Position numbers and translations under genes: made by a program. This document shows, piece by piece, positions 6,312 to 14,854 of a stretch of DNA of 15,938 nt. Location of the stretch: the NCBI GenBank assembly GCA_003646305.1, contig QNFJ01000023.1, positions 1-15,938 on the forward strand. The letters run 5' to 3'. Below the pieces are notes generated by a model. The model made no database searches and was not told the DNA's origin. It saw nothing but the letters and a program-made list of their open reading frames with translations. Numbering within the stretch: position 1 is the first letter of the stretch; every line of letters begins with the position of its first letter. The DNA is from Gammaproteobacteria bacterium (GTDB lineage Bacteria > Pseudomonadota > Gammaproteobacteria > Methylococcales > UBA2780).

Positions 6312-9300
6312 TTACGAAAAATGTGCGTGTAAATCCTGGAGGCAGTTCACCCCCCCCTTATTCAGCTTACTTAGCGCATGACTAGTGGCCCGAGCACCTG
6401 CCAGAGTCGTTGTATAAGTCACTTTATGCTGTAGAGCTGCGCGTCTGATTGTGAAGGAATCGGCAATTGCTTTCTTCCCTTCAGTTGTATTGATAATCAG
6501 AGAGATTTGATCATTCTTGATCATATCGACAAGGTGTGGACGTCCCTCGTTCACTTTATTGACCACCTCGCACTCTACCCCCTGCGCCTTCAGAAACTTT
6601 GATGTTCCACGCGTAGCAACCAGTTTAAAACCCTGCTCAACCAAATCCTTTGCGATAGGAGCCATGCCCTGCTTGTCAACATCACGAATACTGATCAGTA
6701 TCTTTCCATCACCGCTCAAGTCAACACTGGCTGCTCGCTGGGCTTTCGCAAAAGCCTCGCCGAATGTCTTACCTACACCCATCACTTCGCCAGTAGACTT
6801 CATCTCCGGCCCAAGTAGAGGATCAACACCCTGGAATTTCACAAAGGGAAAAACAGCCTCTTTGACTGAAAAGAAATCTGGGATACGCTCTTCAGTAATA
6901 CCCTGTTGCTCAAGAGAAGTACCCACCATGCAACGTGCACCTATTTTAGCCAACGCATAACCTGTTGCTTTAGAGACGAAAGGAACCGTCCGAGAGGCAC
7001 GTGGATTTACTTCCAGCACATAAATATCATCACCCTGGATCGCAAACTGCGTGTTCATGATGCCAACAACTCCCAGCGCGTGCGCCATCTCTGTTACTTG
7101 CTCACGCAGCTTGTCTTGAGTCTCAATCGGCAAATCATAAGGTGGCAATGAGCAAGCTGAATCACCCGAGTGAACACCCGCCTGCTCGATATGCTCCATC
7201 AAACCACCAATCAATACCTGTTCACCATCACAAATGATATCGACATCCATCTCAACCGCATCATTTAAAAAGCGATCCAGCAACACAGGAGAATCATTAG
7301 AAACACTTACCGCATCCCGCATATAGCGACGCAAATCTTCCTCGTTGAAAACAATTTCCATCGCCCGGCCGCCTAAAACATATGAAGGGCGAACAACGAG
7401 TGGGTAACCAACCTGATCCGCTCCAACAACCGCCTCTTCTACAGAGCGGGCTGTTCGATTAGGTGGCTGCTTCAGCCCCAAACGCTCAATCAGCTGCTGA
7501 AAGCGTTCGCGATCTTCCGCCAGATCAATTGAATCTGGTGAAGTTCCGATAATTGGAACACCCGCCGCCTCAAGTGCTCTTGCCAATTTAAGTGGCGTTT
7601 GTCCACCATACTGGACAATCACTCCTTTTGGCTTTTCTATATTAATGACTTCAAGTACATCTTCGAGCGTAAGCGGCTCAAAGTAGAGTCGATCGGATGT
7701 ATCAAAATCTGTCGAAACCGTTTCTGGATTACAATTGATCATGATAGTTTCATAACCATCCTCACGCATCGCGAGTGCCGCATGGACGCAGCAATAATCA
7801 AACTCGATGCCCTGCCCAATTCTATTCGGGCCACCACCTAGAACAATAATTTTCTCTCTATCTGTTGGTGCCGCCTCGCACTCTTCCTCGTAGGTCGAGT
7901 ACATATAGGCCGTATCTGAAGAAAATTCAGCCGCACAGGAGTCGATGCGCTTATAAACAGGACGTACGCCTTTCTTATGACGTGCAGCTCTTACATCAGA
8001 CTCTTTACTGCCTAGCAAAGTTGCCAGACGAGAGTCGGCAAACCCCTTACGTTTTAGCGCGAAGAAGCGATCATAGTCGAGCTTTGCCAGCGTCTCTTGT
8101 TTAAGCGTTTTTTCTTCAAAAATAAGATCTTCGAGCTGAGCCAAAAACCAGGGATCGATCGCACAAATTTCATTAACCTCGTCAACCGTCATGCCTAGAC
8201 GAAAAGCATCTGCTACATACCAAAGCCGCTCAGAACCGGGTTGGCGCATCTCTCTTGTAATCAGATCGATTGCGCCTTCTTTGCTAAGGTCAACCTTTTC
8301 GGTCAAGCCATCAACACCCACTTCCAGACCTCGCAAAGCTTTTTGCAGCGATTCCTGAAATGTTCGCCCAATCGCCATCACCTCGCCAACGGACTTCATC
8401 TGGGTCGTTAAACGGTCATCTGCCTGTGGGAACTTTTCAAAGGTAAAACGGGGAACCTTGGTGACAACGTAGTCGATAGTCGGCTCAAAAGAGGCGGGTG
8501 TCGCGCCGCCCGTAATCTCATTCTTTAGCTCATCAAGCGTATAACCCACTGCTAACTTAGCCGCCACTTTTGCAATCGGAAAGCCAGTCGCTTTTGAAGC
8601 AAGTGCAGAAGAGCGCGAAACACGCGGATTCATTTCAATTACTAAAAGTCGACCGTTTTCGGGGTTAATCGCAACCTGTACATTCGAGCCACCGGTATCA
8701 ACGCCAATTTCGCGGAGCACCGCCAGCGAGACGTTACGAAGTATCTGATATTCTTTGTCTGTCAATGTTTGAGCGGGGGCAACGGTAATAGAGTCGCCCG
8801 TATGAACACCCATAGGGTCAAAATTTTCAATTGAGCAGATGATGATGCAGTTATCGTTTCTGTCACGAACCACTTCCATCTCAAACTCTTTCCAACCCAG
8901 CACCGACTCTTCAATCAGCAGCTCATTGGTCGGTGAAAGTTCAAGACCACGCTCGCAAATTTCAACAAACTCTTCACGGTTGTAGGCGATGCCACCGCCG
9001 CTGCCGCCCATTGTAAAAGATGGTCTGATAACCGTTGGAAAGCCGACCTTTTCCTGCGCAGCAAAAGCCTCTTCCATTGTATGTGCCACACCGGCACGCG
9101 GACATTCCAGTCCAATACGCTCCATCGCCTGACGGAATAGATCACGATCTTCCGCCATATCAATCGCTTCGGGTGTCGCCCCAATCATCTCGACACCATA
9201 CTTTTCCAGAACCCCTTCTCTGACTAGATCAAGTGCACAGTTAAGCGCTGTCTGACCACCCATTGTTGGCAACAAGGCATCAGGGCGCTCTTTTTCAATG

Positions 9301-9530
9301 ATCTTTTCGACGGTTTGCCAGTCAATCGGCTCGATATAAATCGCATCGGCCATATCAGGGTCGGTCATAATTGTTGCGGGGTTTGAGTTCACCAAAACAA
9401 CGCGAAAACCCTCCTCTCTCAATGCCTTACAGGCCTGAGCGCCAGAGTAATCAAATTCACATGCCTGGCCTATAACAATCGGCCCCGCACCGAGCAGTAA
9501 AATCGTTTTAATATCGGTTCTTTTAGCCAT
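6312..9530 (-). CDS. carB: Carbamoyl-phosphate synthase large subunit
   Basis: Makes carbamoyl phosphate from bicarbonate, ammonia (channelled from CarA) and two ATP, feeding arginine and pyrimidine synthesis. The 1072-residue length is typical. The two homologous halves are visible from their paired openings: LLGAGPIVIGQACEFDYSG (about 12-30) and VLGGGPNRIGQGIEFDY. Each carries an ATP-grasp domain with an EMNPRVSRSSALASKATG or EVNPRASRTVPFVSKATG metal-binding segment. An oligomerisation region joins them, and a C-terminal MGS-like allosteric domain (about 935-1072, with TRGT and NTTEG) would bind UMP/IMP/ornithine-type effectors. The ATG is 2 nt after the carA stop, with its GGTGAG Shine-Dalgarno inside carA, indicating coupled 1:1 translation. 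Confidence 0.99.
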   Translation of the reverse strand: MAKRTDIKTILLLGAGPIVIGQACEFDYSGAQACKALREEGFRVVLVNSNPATIMTDPDMADAIYIEPIDWQTVEKIIEKERPDALLPTMGGQTALNCALDLVREGVLEKYGVEMIGATPEAIDMAEDRDLFRQAMERIGLECPRAGVAHTMEEAFAAQEKVGFPTVIRPSFTMGGSGGGIAYNREEFVEICERGLELSPTNELLIEESVLGWKEFEMEVVRDRNDNCIIICSIENFDPMGVHTGDSITVAPAQTLTDKEYQILRNVSLAVLREIGVDTGGSNVQVAINPENGRLLVIEMNPRVSRSSALASKATGFPIAKVAAKLAVGYTLDELKNEITGGATPASFEPTIDYVVTKVPRFTFEKFPQADDRLTTQMKSVGEVMAIGRTFQESLQKALRGLEVGVDGLTEKVDLSKEGAIDLITREMRQPGSERLWYVADAFRLGMTVDEVNEICAIDPWFLAQLEDLIFEEKTLKQETLAKLDYDRFFALKRKGFADSRLATLLGSKESDVRAARHKKGVRPVYKRIDSCAAEFSSDTAYMYSTYEEECEAAPTDREKIIVLGGGPNRIGQGIEFDYCCVHAALAMREDGYETIMINCNPETVSTDFDTSDRLYFEPLTLEDVLEVINIEKPKGVIVQYGGQTPLKLARALEAAGVPIIGTSPDSIDLAEDRERFQQLIERLGLKQPPNRTARSVEEAVVGADQVGYPLVVRPSYVLGGRAMEIVFNEEDLRRYMRDAVSVSNDSPVLLDRFLNDAVEMDVDIICDGEQVLIGGLMEHIEQAGVHSGDSACSLPPYDLPIETQDKLREQVTEMAHALGVVGIMNTQFAIQGDDIYVLEVNPRASRTVPFVSKATGYALAKIGARCMVGTSLEQQGITEERIPDFFSVKEAVFPFVKFQGVDPLLGPEMKSTGEVMGVGKTFGEAFAKAQRAASVDLSGDGKILISIRDVDKQGMAPIAKDLVEQGFKLVATRGTSKFLKAQGVECEVVNKVNEGRPHLVDMIKNDQISLIINTTEGKKAIADSFTIRRAALQHKVTYTTTLAGARATSHALSKLNKGGVNCLQDLHAHFS

Positions 9531-9532
9531 TC

Positions 9533-10699
9533 TTACTGCTCACCTGAGTTGTTCTTGTTTGAATCAGCACTTGCCGCCTCCATCATTTCGACAAAGGTAT
9601 CGAATAGCGGCTCAACATCTTGCGGCCCAGGACTCGCTTCTGGGTGCCCCTGAAAACCAATCGCAGGGCAGTCGGTTCTTTCAACGCCTTGCAGGCTGCC
9701 ATCAAACAGTGAACGGTAAGTCGCTTTCAAGTTTTTCGGAAGGCTTTCCTCATTCACCGCAAAGCCATGATTCTGACTACTAATCATCACGCGCCCTGAA
9801 GAGAGCTCCTGAACAGGATGGTTCGCGCCATGATGACCAAATTTCATTTTTTCTGTTTTGGCGCCACTGGCCAATGACAACAACTGGTGCCCTAGGCAGA
9901 TACCAAACAGAGGAATTTTCCTCTCTAAAAGCACCTTGATTGCCTCAATCGCATAATCACAGGGTTCTGGATCACCCGGGCCATTGGATAGGAATACACC
10001 ATCGGGCTCCATTGCCAATACCTCTTCCACGGGTGTTTTTGCAGGAACAACCGTCAACAGGCAACCACGATCGACCAGAAGGCGAAGAATATTACGTTTA
10101 ACACCAAAGTCATAAACAACCACATGGAAAGCGCCTTCCTCACGGTCAGCACTTTCAAAGCCATCTTCAAGCTTCCATATACCCTGCTGCCAAAGATAGG
10201 TTTCTGAGGTTGTCACTTCCTTTGCTAAATCCAGCCCTTTAAGGCCCGAAAAATCACACGCCGCATCAACTGCCTGACCAGCATCAATCGCATCGCCTGC
10301 CATGATAGTTCCACGCTGCGCCCCTTTTTCTCGAAGAATGCGGGTCAATTTGCGTGTATCAATGCCGGCAATAGCAACAATATTGTGTTTCTGTAGATAC
10401 TCATCTAGAGGCTGCTTCTGCCGCCAGCTGCTCGATCTAATCGGCAGATCTCGAATCACAAGGCCGCTAACGAAAAGCCCACCAGATTCCTCATCATCAT
10501 CATTAACACCGACGTTCCCAATATGGGGATAGGTCAATGTAACGATCTGTTTTGCGTAAGATGGATCGGTCAGAATCTCTTGGTAACCCGTCATTGAGGT
10601 GTTAAAAACAACCTCTCCTACCGACTGTCCATCTGCACCAATCGAGATACCACGAAACTCGGTACCATCCTCAAGAACTAGTAATGCTGGCTTGCTCAA
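9533..10699 (-). CDS. carA: Carbamoyl-phosphate synthase small (glutaminase) subunit
   Basis: Class I glutamine amidotransferase that releases ammonia from glutamine and passes it to CarB. The 388-residue protein has the CPSase N-terminal domain (about 1-150) and the glutaminase domain with nucleophile Cys268 in FGICLGHQ and the His352/Glu354 pair in FQGHPEASPGP, one position before their E. coli equivalents. The start is TTG at 10699. An in-frame TGA at 10709-10711 rules out any upstream start, and the strong ribosome site GAGGTGGAG ends 2 nt before the TTG. It has its own promoter and a hairpin-rich leader, and overlaps none of its neighbours. The C-terminus is followed after 2 nt by carB. 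Confidence 0.98.
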   Translation of the reverse strand: MSKPALLVLEDGTEFRGISIGADGQSVGEVVFNTSMTGYQEILTDPSYAKQIVTLTYPHIGNVGVNDDDEESGGLFVSGLVIRDLPIRSSSWRQKQPLDEYLQKHNIVAIAGIDTRKLTRILREKGAQRGTIMAGDAIDAGQAVDAACDFSGLKGLDLAKEVTTSETYLWQQGIWKLEDGFESADREEGAFHVVVYDFGVKRNILRLLVDRGCLLTVVPAKTPVEEVLAMEPDGVFLSNGPGDPEPCDYAIEAIKVLLERKIPLFGICLGHQLLSLASGAKTEKMKFGHHGANHPVQELSSGRVMISSQNHGFAVNEESLPKNLKATYRSLFDGSLQGVERTDCPAIGFQGHPEASPGPQDVEPLFDTFVEMMEAASADSNKNNSGEQ

Positions 10700-10708
10700 T
10701 ACTCCACC

Positions 10709-10747
10709 TCAGATGCACAAAACGGGAAGAGTCTCACCGAAACTCAC
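10709..10747 (-). other. Possible 12-codon leader ORF before carA
   Basis: A GTG at 10747 opens a 12-codon frame ending at the TGA three codons before the carA TTG, and the stop overlaps the upstream edge of the carA Shine-Dalgarno. It runs through the leader hairpin. There is no Shine-Dalgarno before this GTG, so translation is doubtful. Confidence 0.15.
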
Positions 10748-10753
10748 CCCGTT
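10721..10753 (-). promoter_or_regulatory. Long hairpin in the carA leader, attenuator-like
   Basis: Minus strand: outer stem AACGGG (10753-10748) with CCCGTT (10726-10721), and inner stem GAGTTTC (10745-10739) with GAGACTC (10735-10729) around a 3-nt GGT loop. The only interruption is a 2x2 internal loop, and the inner stem has one G-U pair. TTTTG follows at the base. The hairpin lies between the promoter and the carA ribosome site, ending about 20 nt before the start codon. It could act as a terminator/attenuator or protect the 5' end. Confidence 0.5.
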
Positions 10754-10777
10754 GTTGTTGGAAAATTAATTGCTCTA

Positions 10778-10806
10778 ATTGTACGGATTCAGCGTGCTTT
10801 TGTCCA
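10778..10806 (-). promoter_or_regulatory. Sigma-70 promoter of carAB(-greA)
   Basis: Minus strand: TGGACA (10806-10801), 17-nt spacer, TACAAT (10783-10778), with 5/6 matches in both boxes at the ideal spacing. Transcription would start near 10771, giving a leader of about 70 nt before carA. I could not recognise a convincing ArgR or PurR operator around it. Confidence 0.65.
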
Positions 10807-10830
10807 TCCGGTTTTAGGTGTCAAATGCTA

Positions 10831-11634
10831 TTAAGAAAGCCCCAAAACATCCTGCATATCATACAATCCACTGGGTTTCGCCATAATCCAGCTCGAAGCT
10901 CTCATTGCCCCATTTGCAAAAGTCATGCGGCTGGAGGCTTTGTGTGTAATCTCAACTCGCTCACCTTCATCGGCAAACATCACCGTATGGTCTCCGACGA
11001 TATCGCCCGCGCGAATTGTTGAGAAACCAATCGTTTTCCGATCACGCTCACCCGTATTGCCTTCTCGACCATAAATGGCACACTCTTCAAGAGTTCGGCC
11101 TAATGCTTCTGCAACAACCTCACCCATTCTAAGTGCCGTACCAGAAGGGGCATCAACCTTATGCCGGTGGTGCGCTTCGATCACCTCAATATCGGTGTAG
11201 TCACCCATCACTTTTGCCGTAATTTCGAGCAACTTAAGCGTCAAGTTAACGCCAACACTCATATTCGGCGCCAGCATTATCGCTGTCTCTTTAGCTGCCT
11301 CGGCAATCACCGCCTTTTGATCTGCTGTAAAACCGGTTGTTCCGATAACCATTTTCTTAGCATATTTCCGGCAAATTTTCAGGTGATCTAATGTTGGTTC
11401 TGGGCGTGTAAAATCAATCAGCACATCAAAGCGGTCAACAACCGCCAGCAAACTATCGGTCACTTCGACATCTACAGATTGGCAACCCGCCAAAACAGCC
11501 ACATTTTTGCCCACAGAAGGACTTCCAACCCGCTCTATTGCCGCGGTAAGCTCAAGACCATCCGTCAGCTCGCAGGCCTGAATAAGATTAAGCCCCATTC
11601 GTCCTGCCGCACCAACAATTGCAATTCTGATCAT
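10831..11634 (-). CDS. dapB: 4-hydroxy-tetrahydrodipicolinate reductase
   Basis: NAD(P)H-dependent reduction of hydroxy-tetrahydrodipicolinate in the diaminopimelate/lysine pathway. The 267 residues show the nucleotide-binding motif GAAGRMG (8-14), GTTG (98-101), APNMSVGVN (122-130) and the catalytic-site signature EAHHRHKVDAPSGTA, with His155 and Lys159 matching E. coli His159 and Lys163. The ATG at 11634 lies 14 bp after the dnaJ stop with AGAGAG just upstream, so it can be read from the dnaJ transcript. A 131-bp spacer with the carAB promoter follows. The dnaJ-dapB-carA order is conserved in gammaproteobacteria such as Pseudomonas and does not itself imply a shared function. Confidence 0.98.
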   Translation of the reverse strand: MIRIAIVGAAGRMGLNLIQACELTDGLELTAAIERVGSPSVGKNVAVLAGCQSVDVEVTDSLLAVVDRFDVLIDFTRPEPTLDHLKICRKYAKKMVIGTTGFTADQKAVIAEAAKETAIMLAPNMSVGVNLTLKLLEITAKVMGDYTDIEVIEAHHRHKVDAPSGTALRMGEVVAEALGRTLEECAIYGREGNTGERDRKTIGFSTIRAGDIVGDHTVMFADEGERVEITHKASSRMTFANGAMRASSWIMAKPSGLYDMQDVLGLS

Positions 11635-11648
11635 TATCGTTTTCTCTC

Positions 11649-12767
11649 TTAGATCATTTTATCGAAGAAATCTTTCACCCCATCAAACCATGAGTGGCTC
11701 TTTGGACTATGTCGACTTGCACCTTCTTTGAGCGATTCATCGAACGACTTCAGAAGCACCTTCTGCTCCTTCGTCAGCCTGACTGGCGTTTCAATTTGAA
11801 CCTTACACAACAGATCACCACGAGGTCCACCTCTAACTGGCTTTACTCCTTTGCCACGCATGCGAAATAACTTGCCCGTCTGCGTCTCACCTGGAATCTT
11901 GAGATTAACCTTGCCATCCAGTGTCGGCACCTCCATCTCACCACCCAACGTTGCTATTGTGAAGCTAATTGGCGCCTCACAGTAAAGGTTTGCACCATCA
12001 CGCACAAAGATTGGGTGATCTTTAACGCGAACCTGAACATACAAGTCACCCGATGGCCCACCATGTTCTCCTGCTTCACCTTCACCCGCCAGGCGAATTC
12101 GGTCACCGGTATCAACGCCCGCCGGTATCTTAACCGAAAGTGACTTATTTTCTTCTTTACGCCCCCGCCCATGGCACTTCGAACAAGGGTTTTTAATCAA
12201 TTGACCACGACCCCGACAAGTTGGGCAGGTCTGCTGTACAGAGAAAAATCCCTGCTGCATCCTCACTTGCCCTTGTCCATGACAAGTTGAGCAAGTTACC
12301 GGCTTACTCCCTTTTTTGGCACCTGTGCCATCACAGGTATCACAAGCAACCATCACCGGAACCCGTATTTTGATTTCGGTTCCGGCTACCGCCTCTTCCA
12401 GCGTTAAGTCCAGATTGTATTGAAGATCTGCCCCTTGCCGAACTGAGCTACGCTGACGGCCACCGCCCCCGCCACCAAAAATATCACCAAAGATATCACT
12501 AAAACTCTCTCCACCGGCACCCGGTCCGCCACCCATCGACGGATCAACCCCAGCATGACCAAATTGATCAAATGCCGCCCGCTTTTTCGGGTCAGATAAA
12601 ATTTCGTAAGCCTCTTTTACCTGCTTAAACTTCTCTTCCGCATCTGGGTTATCTTTATTTCTATCGGGATGATATTTCATCGCCATGCGGCGGTAGCTTT
12701 TCTTTATTTCGCTATCGCTGGCATTTTGAGAAACACCGAGTAGTTTGTAGTAGTCTTCTTTTGCCAT
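11649..12767 (-). CDS. dnaJ: Chaperone DnaJ (Hsp40)
   Basis: Co-chaperone that delivers unfolded clients to DnaK and stimulates its ATPase. The 372 residues follow the type I layout. The J domain (1-70) has HPD at 33-35. A G/F-rich linker (about 71-105) includes SFSDIFGDIFGGGGGG. Four CxxCxGxG zinc repeats start at Cys142, 159, 181 and 195. Two C-terminal substrate-binding domains run to a short amphipathic end. All motifs are intact. The ATG at 12767 has only a weak Shine-Dalgarno (GGA, 3 nt away) and is separated from dnaK by 88 bp with two hairpins, so its output is probably kept below that of dnaK. Confidence 0.99.
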   Translation of the reverse strand: MAKEDYYKLLGVSQNASDSEIKKSYRRMAMKYHPDRNKDNPDAEEKFKQVKEAYEILSDPKKRAAFDQFGHAGVDPSMGGGPGAGGESFSDIFGDIFGGGGGGRQRSSVRQGADLQYNLDLTLEEAVAGTEIKIRVPVMVACDTCDGTGAKKGSKPVTCSTCHGQGQVRMQQGFFSVQQTCPTCRGRGQLIKNPCSKCHGRGRKEENKSLSVKIPAGVDTGDRIRLAGEGEAGEHGGPSGDLYVQVRVKDHPIFVRDGANLYCEAPISFTIATLGGEMEVPTLDGKVNLKIPGETQTGKLFRMRGKGVKPVRGGPRGDLLCKVQIETPVRLTKEQKVLLKSFDESLKEGASRHSPKSHSWFDGVKDFFDKMI

Positions 12768-12783
12768 AATCCAGAACGCAGAG

Positions 12784-12806
12784 AGCCGCCAGGCAAGCTG
12801 GCGGCT
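12784..12806. terminator. Perfect 9-bp hairpin just upstream of dnaJ
   Basis: AGCCGCCAG (12784-12792) and CTGGCGGCT (12798-12806) form an exact 9-bp stem with a 5-nt loop. On the plus strand it is followed by TTTT (12807-12810), the form of an intrinsic terminator for antisense transcription entering dnaK. On the sense (minus) strand a run of A precedes it and no T-run follows, so there it would act as an mRNA structure about 17 nt before the dnaJ start, able to hinder ribosome access or block 3'-exonucleases. Confidence 0.55.
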
Positions 12807-12826
12807 TTTTAAACATAAATGAAAGA

Positions 12827-12845
12827 GGCTCCCAAACAGGGAGCC
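12827..12845 (-). terminator. Hairpin after dnaK, likely weak terminator
   Basis: Minus strand: GGCTCCC (12845-12839), 5-nt loop TGTTT, GGGAGCC (12833-12827), an exact 7-bp G/C-rich stem 11 nt after the dnaK stop. TCTTTCATTT follows, an interrupted T-rich tail. This should give partial termination or mRNA 3'-end stabilisation, so that dnaK transcript exceeds dnaK-dnaJ transcript. Confidence 0.55.
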
Positions 12846-12855
12846 CCGCTAATAA

Positions 12856-14778
12856 TTACTTCTTGTCGTCGTCTTTAACCTCTTCAAACTCAGCATCGAC
12901 AACATCATCATCTTGAGCTGCAGCAGACTCTTCTGCCTGCCCTGTCTCACCTTCTTCAGCAGCTTGAGCATACATCTTCTCAGCCATTTTGCTCGATGCA
13001 TCGGTCAAGGTTTTCGTCTTCTCTTCGATGAGCTCTTTATCATCACCTTTCAGAGCTTCTTCGAGTTCAGTGATAGCCGCTTCAATCCCGGACTTATCAT
13101 CTGCTTCAAGTTTCTCACCCATCTCTTCCATTGACTTTTTAGTCGCATGAATCATCGAATCTGCCTGATTGCGCACATTCACCAGCTCATGCAGTTTCTT
13201 GTCTTCCTCAGCATGTGCCTCAGCATCTTTAATCATCTTATCGACCTCTTCATCCGAGAGGCCACTTGATGCTTTAATCACAATCGACTGCTCTTTGCCT
13301 GTCGCCTTATCTTTCGCAGAAACATTAAGAATACCGCTTGCATCGATATCAAACGCCACTTCAATCTGCGGCAGACCACGCTGTGCAGGTGGAATATCAG
13401 ACAACTCAAAGCGACCCAGTGATTTGTTGCCACCTGCCATTTCGCGTTCACCCTGTAATACATGAACGGTTACCGCTGTCTGGTTATCTTCTGCTGTCGA
13501 GAAGATCTGTGAAGCATTCGTTGGGATTGTTGTGTTTTTCTCGACCAATTTAGTCATTACACCACCCATTGTCTCAATACCCAGCGACAACGGTGTCACG
13601 TCAAGTAGCAATACATCTTTAACGTCGCCACCCAACACACCCGCCTGAATAGCCGCACCCGCTGCAACCGCTTCATCCGGGTTCACATCTTTACGAGGCT
13701 CTTTGCCGAAAAATTTCTCAACAACAGCTTGAACCAGTGGCATACGCGTCTGACCACCAACAAGAATTACATCATCAATCTCTGATGCACTCAAACCGGC
13801 ATCTTTTAATGCTTGCTCGCATGGCTTTTTAGTACGATCAACCAAACCTTCAACAAGAGATTCCAACTTAGCACGTGTTAACTTGACGTTAAGGTGCTTT
13901 GGTCCTGTTGCATCAGCCGTTACATAAGGCAGATTAACATCGGTCTGCTGACTTGATGAAAGCTCAATTTTTGCCTTCTCAGCTGCCTCTTTCAATCGCT
14001 GTAGCGCTAACGGGTCATTGTGTAGATCAACACCATTCTCTTTTTTGAATTCATCTGCAAGAAAATCAATAATCCGAAGATCAAAATCCTCACCACCCAG
14101 AAAAGTATCACCATTGGTTGAAAGCACTTCAAACTGGTGTTCACCTTCAATCTCAGCAATTTCGATGATTGAAACATCAAACGTCCCACCACCTAAGTCA
14201 TAGACCGCAATCGTTCTATCACCTTCCTTCTTATCCATACCAAAAGCGAGTGCAGCTGCCGTTGGCTCATTGATGATACGTTTAACATCAAGGCCGGCAA
14301 TCCGACCAGCATCTTTAGTCGCCTGGCGCTGGGAGTCATTAAAGTAAGCAGGAACGGTAATAACCGCCTCTTTAACTTCCTCACCCAGAAACGCCTCTGC
14401 ATCTTTTTTCAGCTTCATCAAAATACGGGCAGCTACCTCTGGTGAGGCCATTTTCTTACCATTGGCTTCAACCCAAGCATCACCATTTTCTGCCTCAACA
14501 ATTTTGTACGGCACCATGCTGATATCTTTCTGTACAACCTTATCTTTAAAACGACGTCCAATCAGACGCTTAATCGCAAATAATGTATTAGCAGGGTTCG
14601 TGACCGCCTGACGCCTAGCAGACTGGCCAACCAATACTTCATCATCACTGCTAAAAGCAATAACAGAAGGCGTTGTTCTCGCCCCTTCACTATTTTCAAT
14701 GATTTTTGGTTTGCCACCTTCTAAAACGGCAACACACGAGTTAGTGGTTCCTAAGTCAATTCCGATAATCTTTGACAT
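12856..14778 (-). CDS. dnaK: Chaperone DnaK (Hsp70)
   Basis: ATP-driven chaperone for nascent and stress-denatured proteins, working with DnaJ and GrpE; in gammaproteobacteria it also feeds back on sigma-32. The 640-residue protein has the ATPase domain (about 1-385) with IGIDLGTTNS (5-14), VYDLGGGTFDVSII and VILVGGQTRMP. The linker is DVLLLDVTPLSLGIETMGG, followed by the beta-sandwich substrate domain, the helical lid and the acidic C-terminus ending EEVKDDDKK. The start is ATG at 14778 because GGAGAG lies 4 nt upstream; the in-frame TTG at 14790 falls within that ribosome site. A sigma-32-type promoter lies in the 71-bp grpE-dnaK spacer. Confidence 0.99.
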   Translation of the reverse strand: MSKIIGIDLGTTNSCVAVLEGGKPKIIENSEGARTTPSVIAFSSDDEVLVGQSARRQAVTNPANTLFAIKRLIGRRFKDKVVQKDISMVPYKIVEAENGDAWVEANGKKMASPEVAARILMKLKKDAEAFLGEEVKEAVITVPAYFNDSQRQATKDAGRIAGLDVKRIINEPTAAALAFGMDKKEGDRTIAVYDLGGGTFDVSIIEIAEIEGEHQFEVLSTNGDTFLGGEDFDLRIIDFLADEFKKENGVDLHNDPLALQRLKEAAEKAKIELSSSQQTDVNLPYVTADATGPKHLNVKLTRAKLESLVEGLVDRTKKPCEQALKDAGLSASEIDDVILVGGQTRMPLVQAVVEKFFGKEPRKDVNPDEAVAAGAAIQAGVLGGDVKDVLLLDVTPLSLGIETMGGVMTKLVEKNTTIPTNASQIFSTAEDNQTAVTVHVLQGEREMAGGNKSLGRFELSDIPPAQRGLPQIEVAFDIDASGILNVSAKDKATGKEQSIVIKASSGLSDEEVDKMIKDAEAHAEEDKKLHELVNVRNQADSMIHATKKSMEEMGEKLEADDKSGIEAAITELEEALKGDDKELIEEKTKTLTDASSKMAEKMYAQAAEEGETGQAEESAAAQDDDVVDAEFEEVKDDDKK

Positions 14779-14826
14779 CAATCTCTCCAAATAAAAATTC
14801 TGTGTTTAAAAATATGTATGGCTTAT

Positions 14827-14854
14827 ATGTGAGGACTTATCTGCCGTTTTCAAG
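14827..14854 (-). promoter_or_regulatory. Second sigma-32-type promoter, for dnaK
   Basis: Minus strand: CTTGAA (14854-14849), 14-nt spacer, CCTCACAT (14834-14827). The -35 is exact and overlaps the grpE stop codon. The -10 matches 5 of 7 informative positions of CCCCATNT. Spacing is identical to the grpE promoter. Transcription would start about 20 nt after the -10, still before the dnaK ribosome site. Confidence 0.5.

Noticed and set aside
6517..6960. 147-codon plus-strand frame opposite carB
   Set aside because: It is antisense to the carB allosteric and second ATP-grasp region, with composition typical of a mirrored coding frame.
10700..10830. ArgR or PurR operator in the carA promoter region
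   Set aside because: The A/T-rich stretch around 10760-10780 does not resemble an ARG box pair or a PurR site well enough to call.
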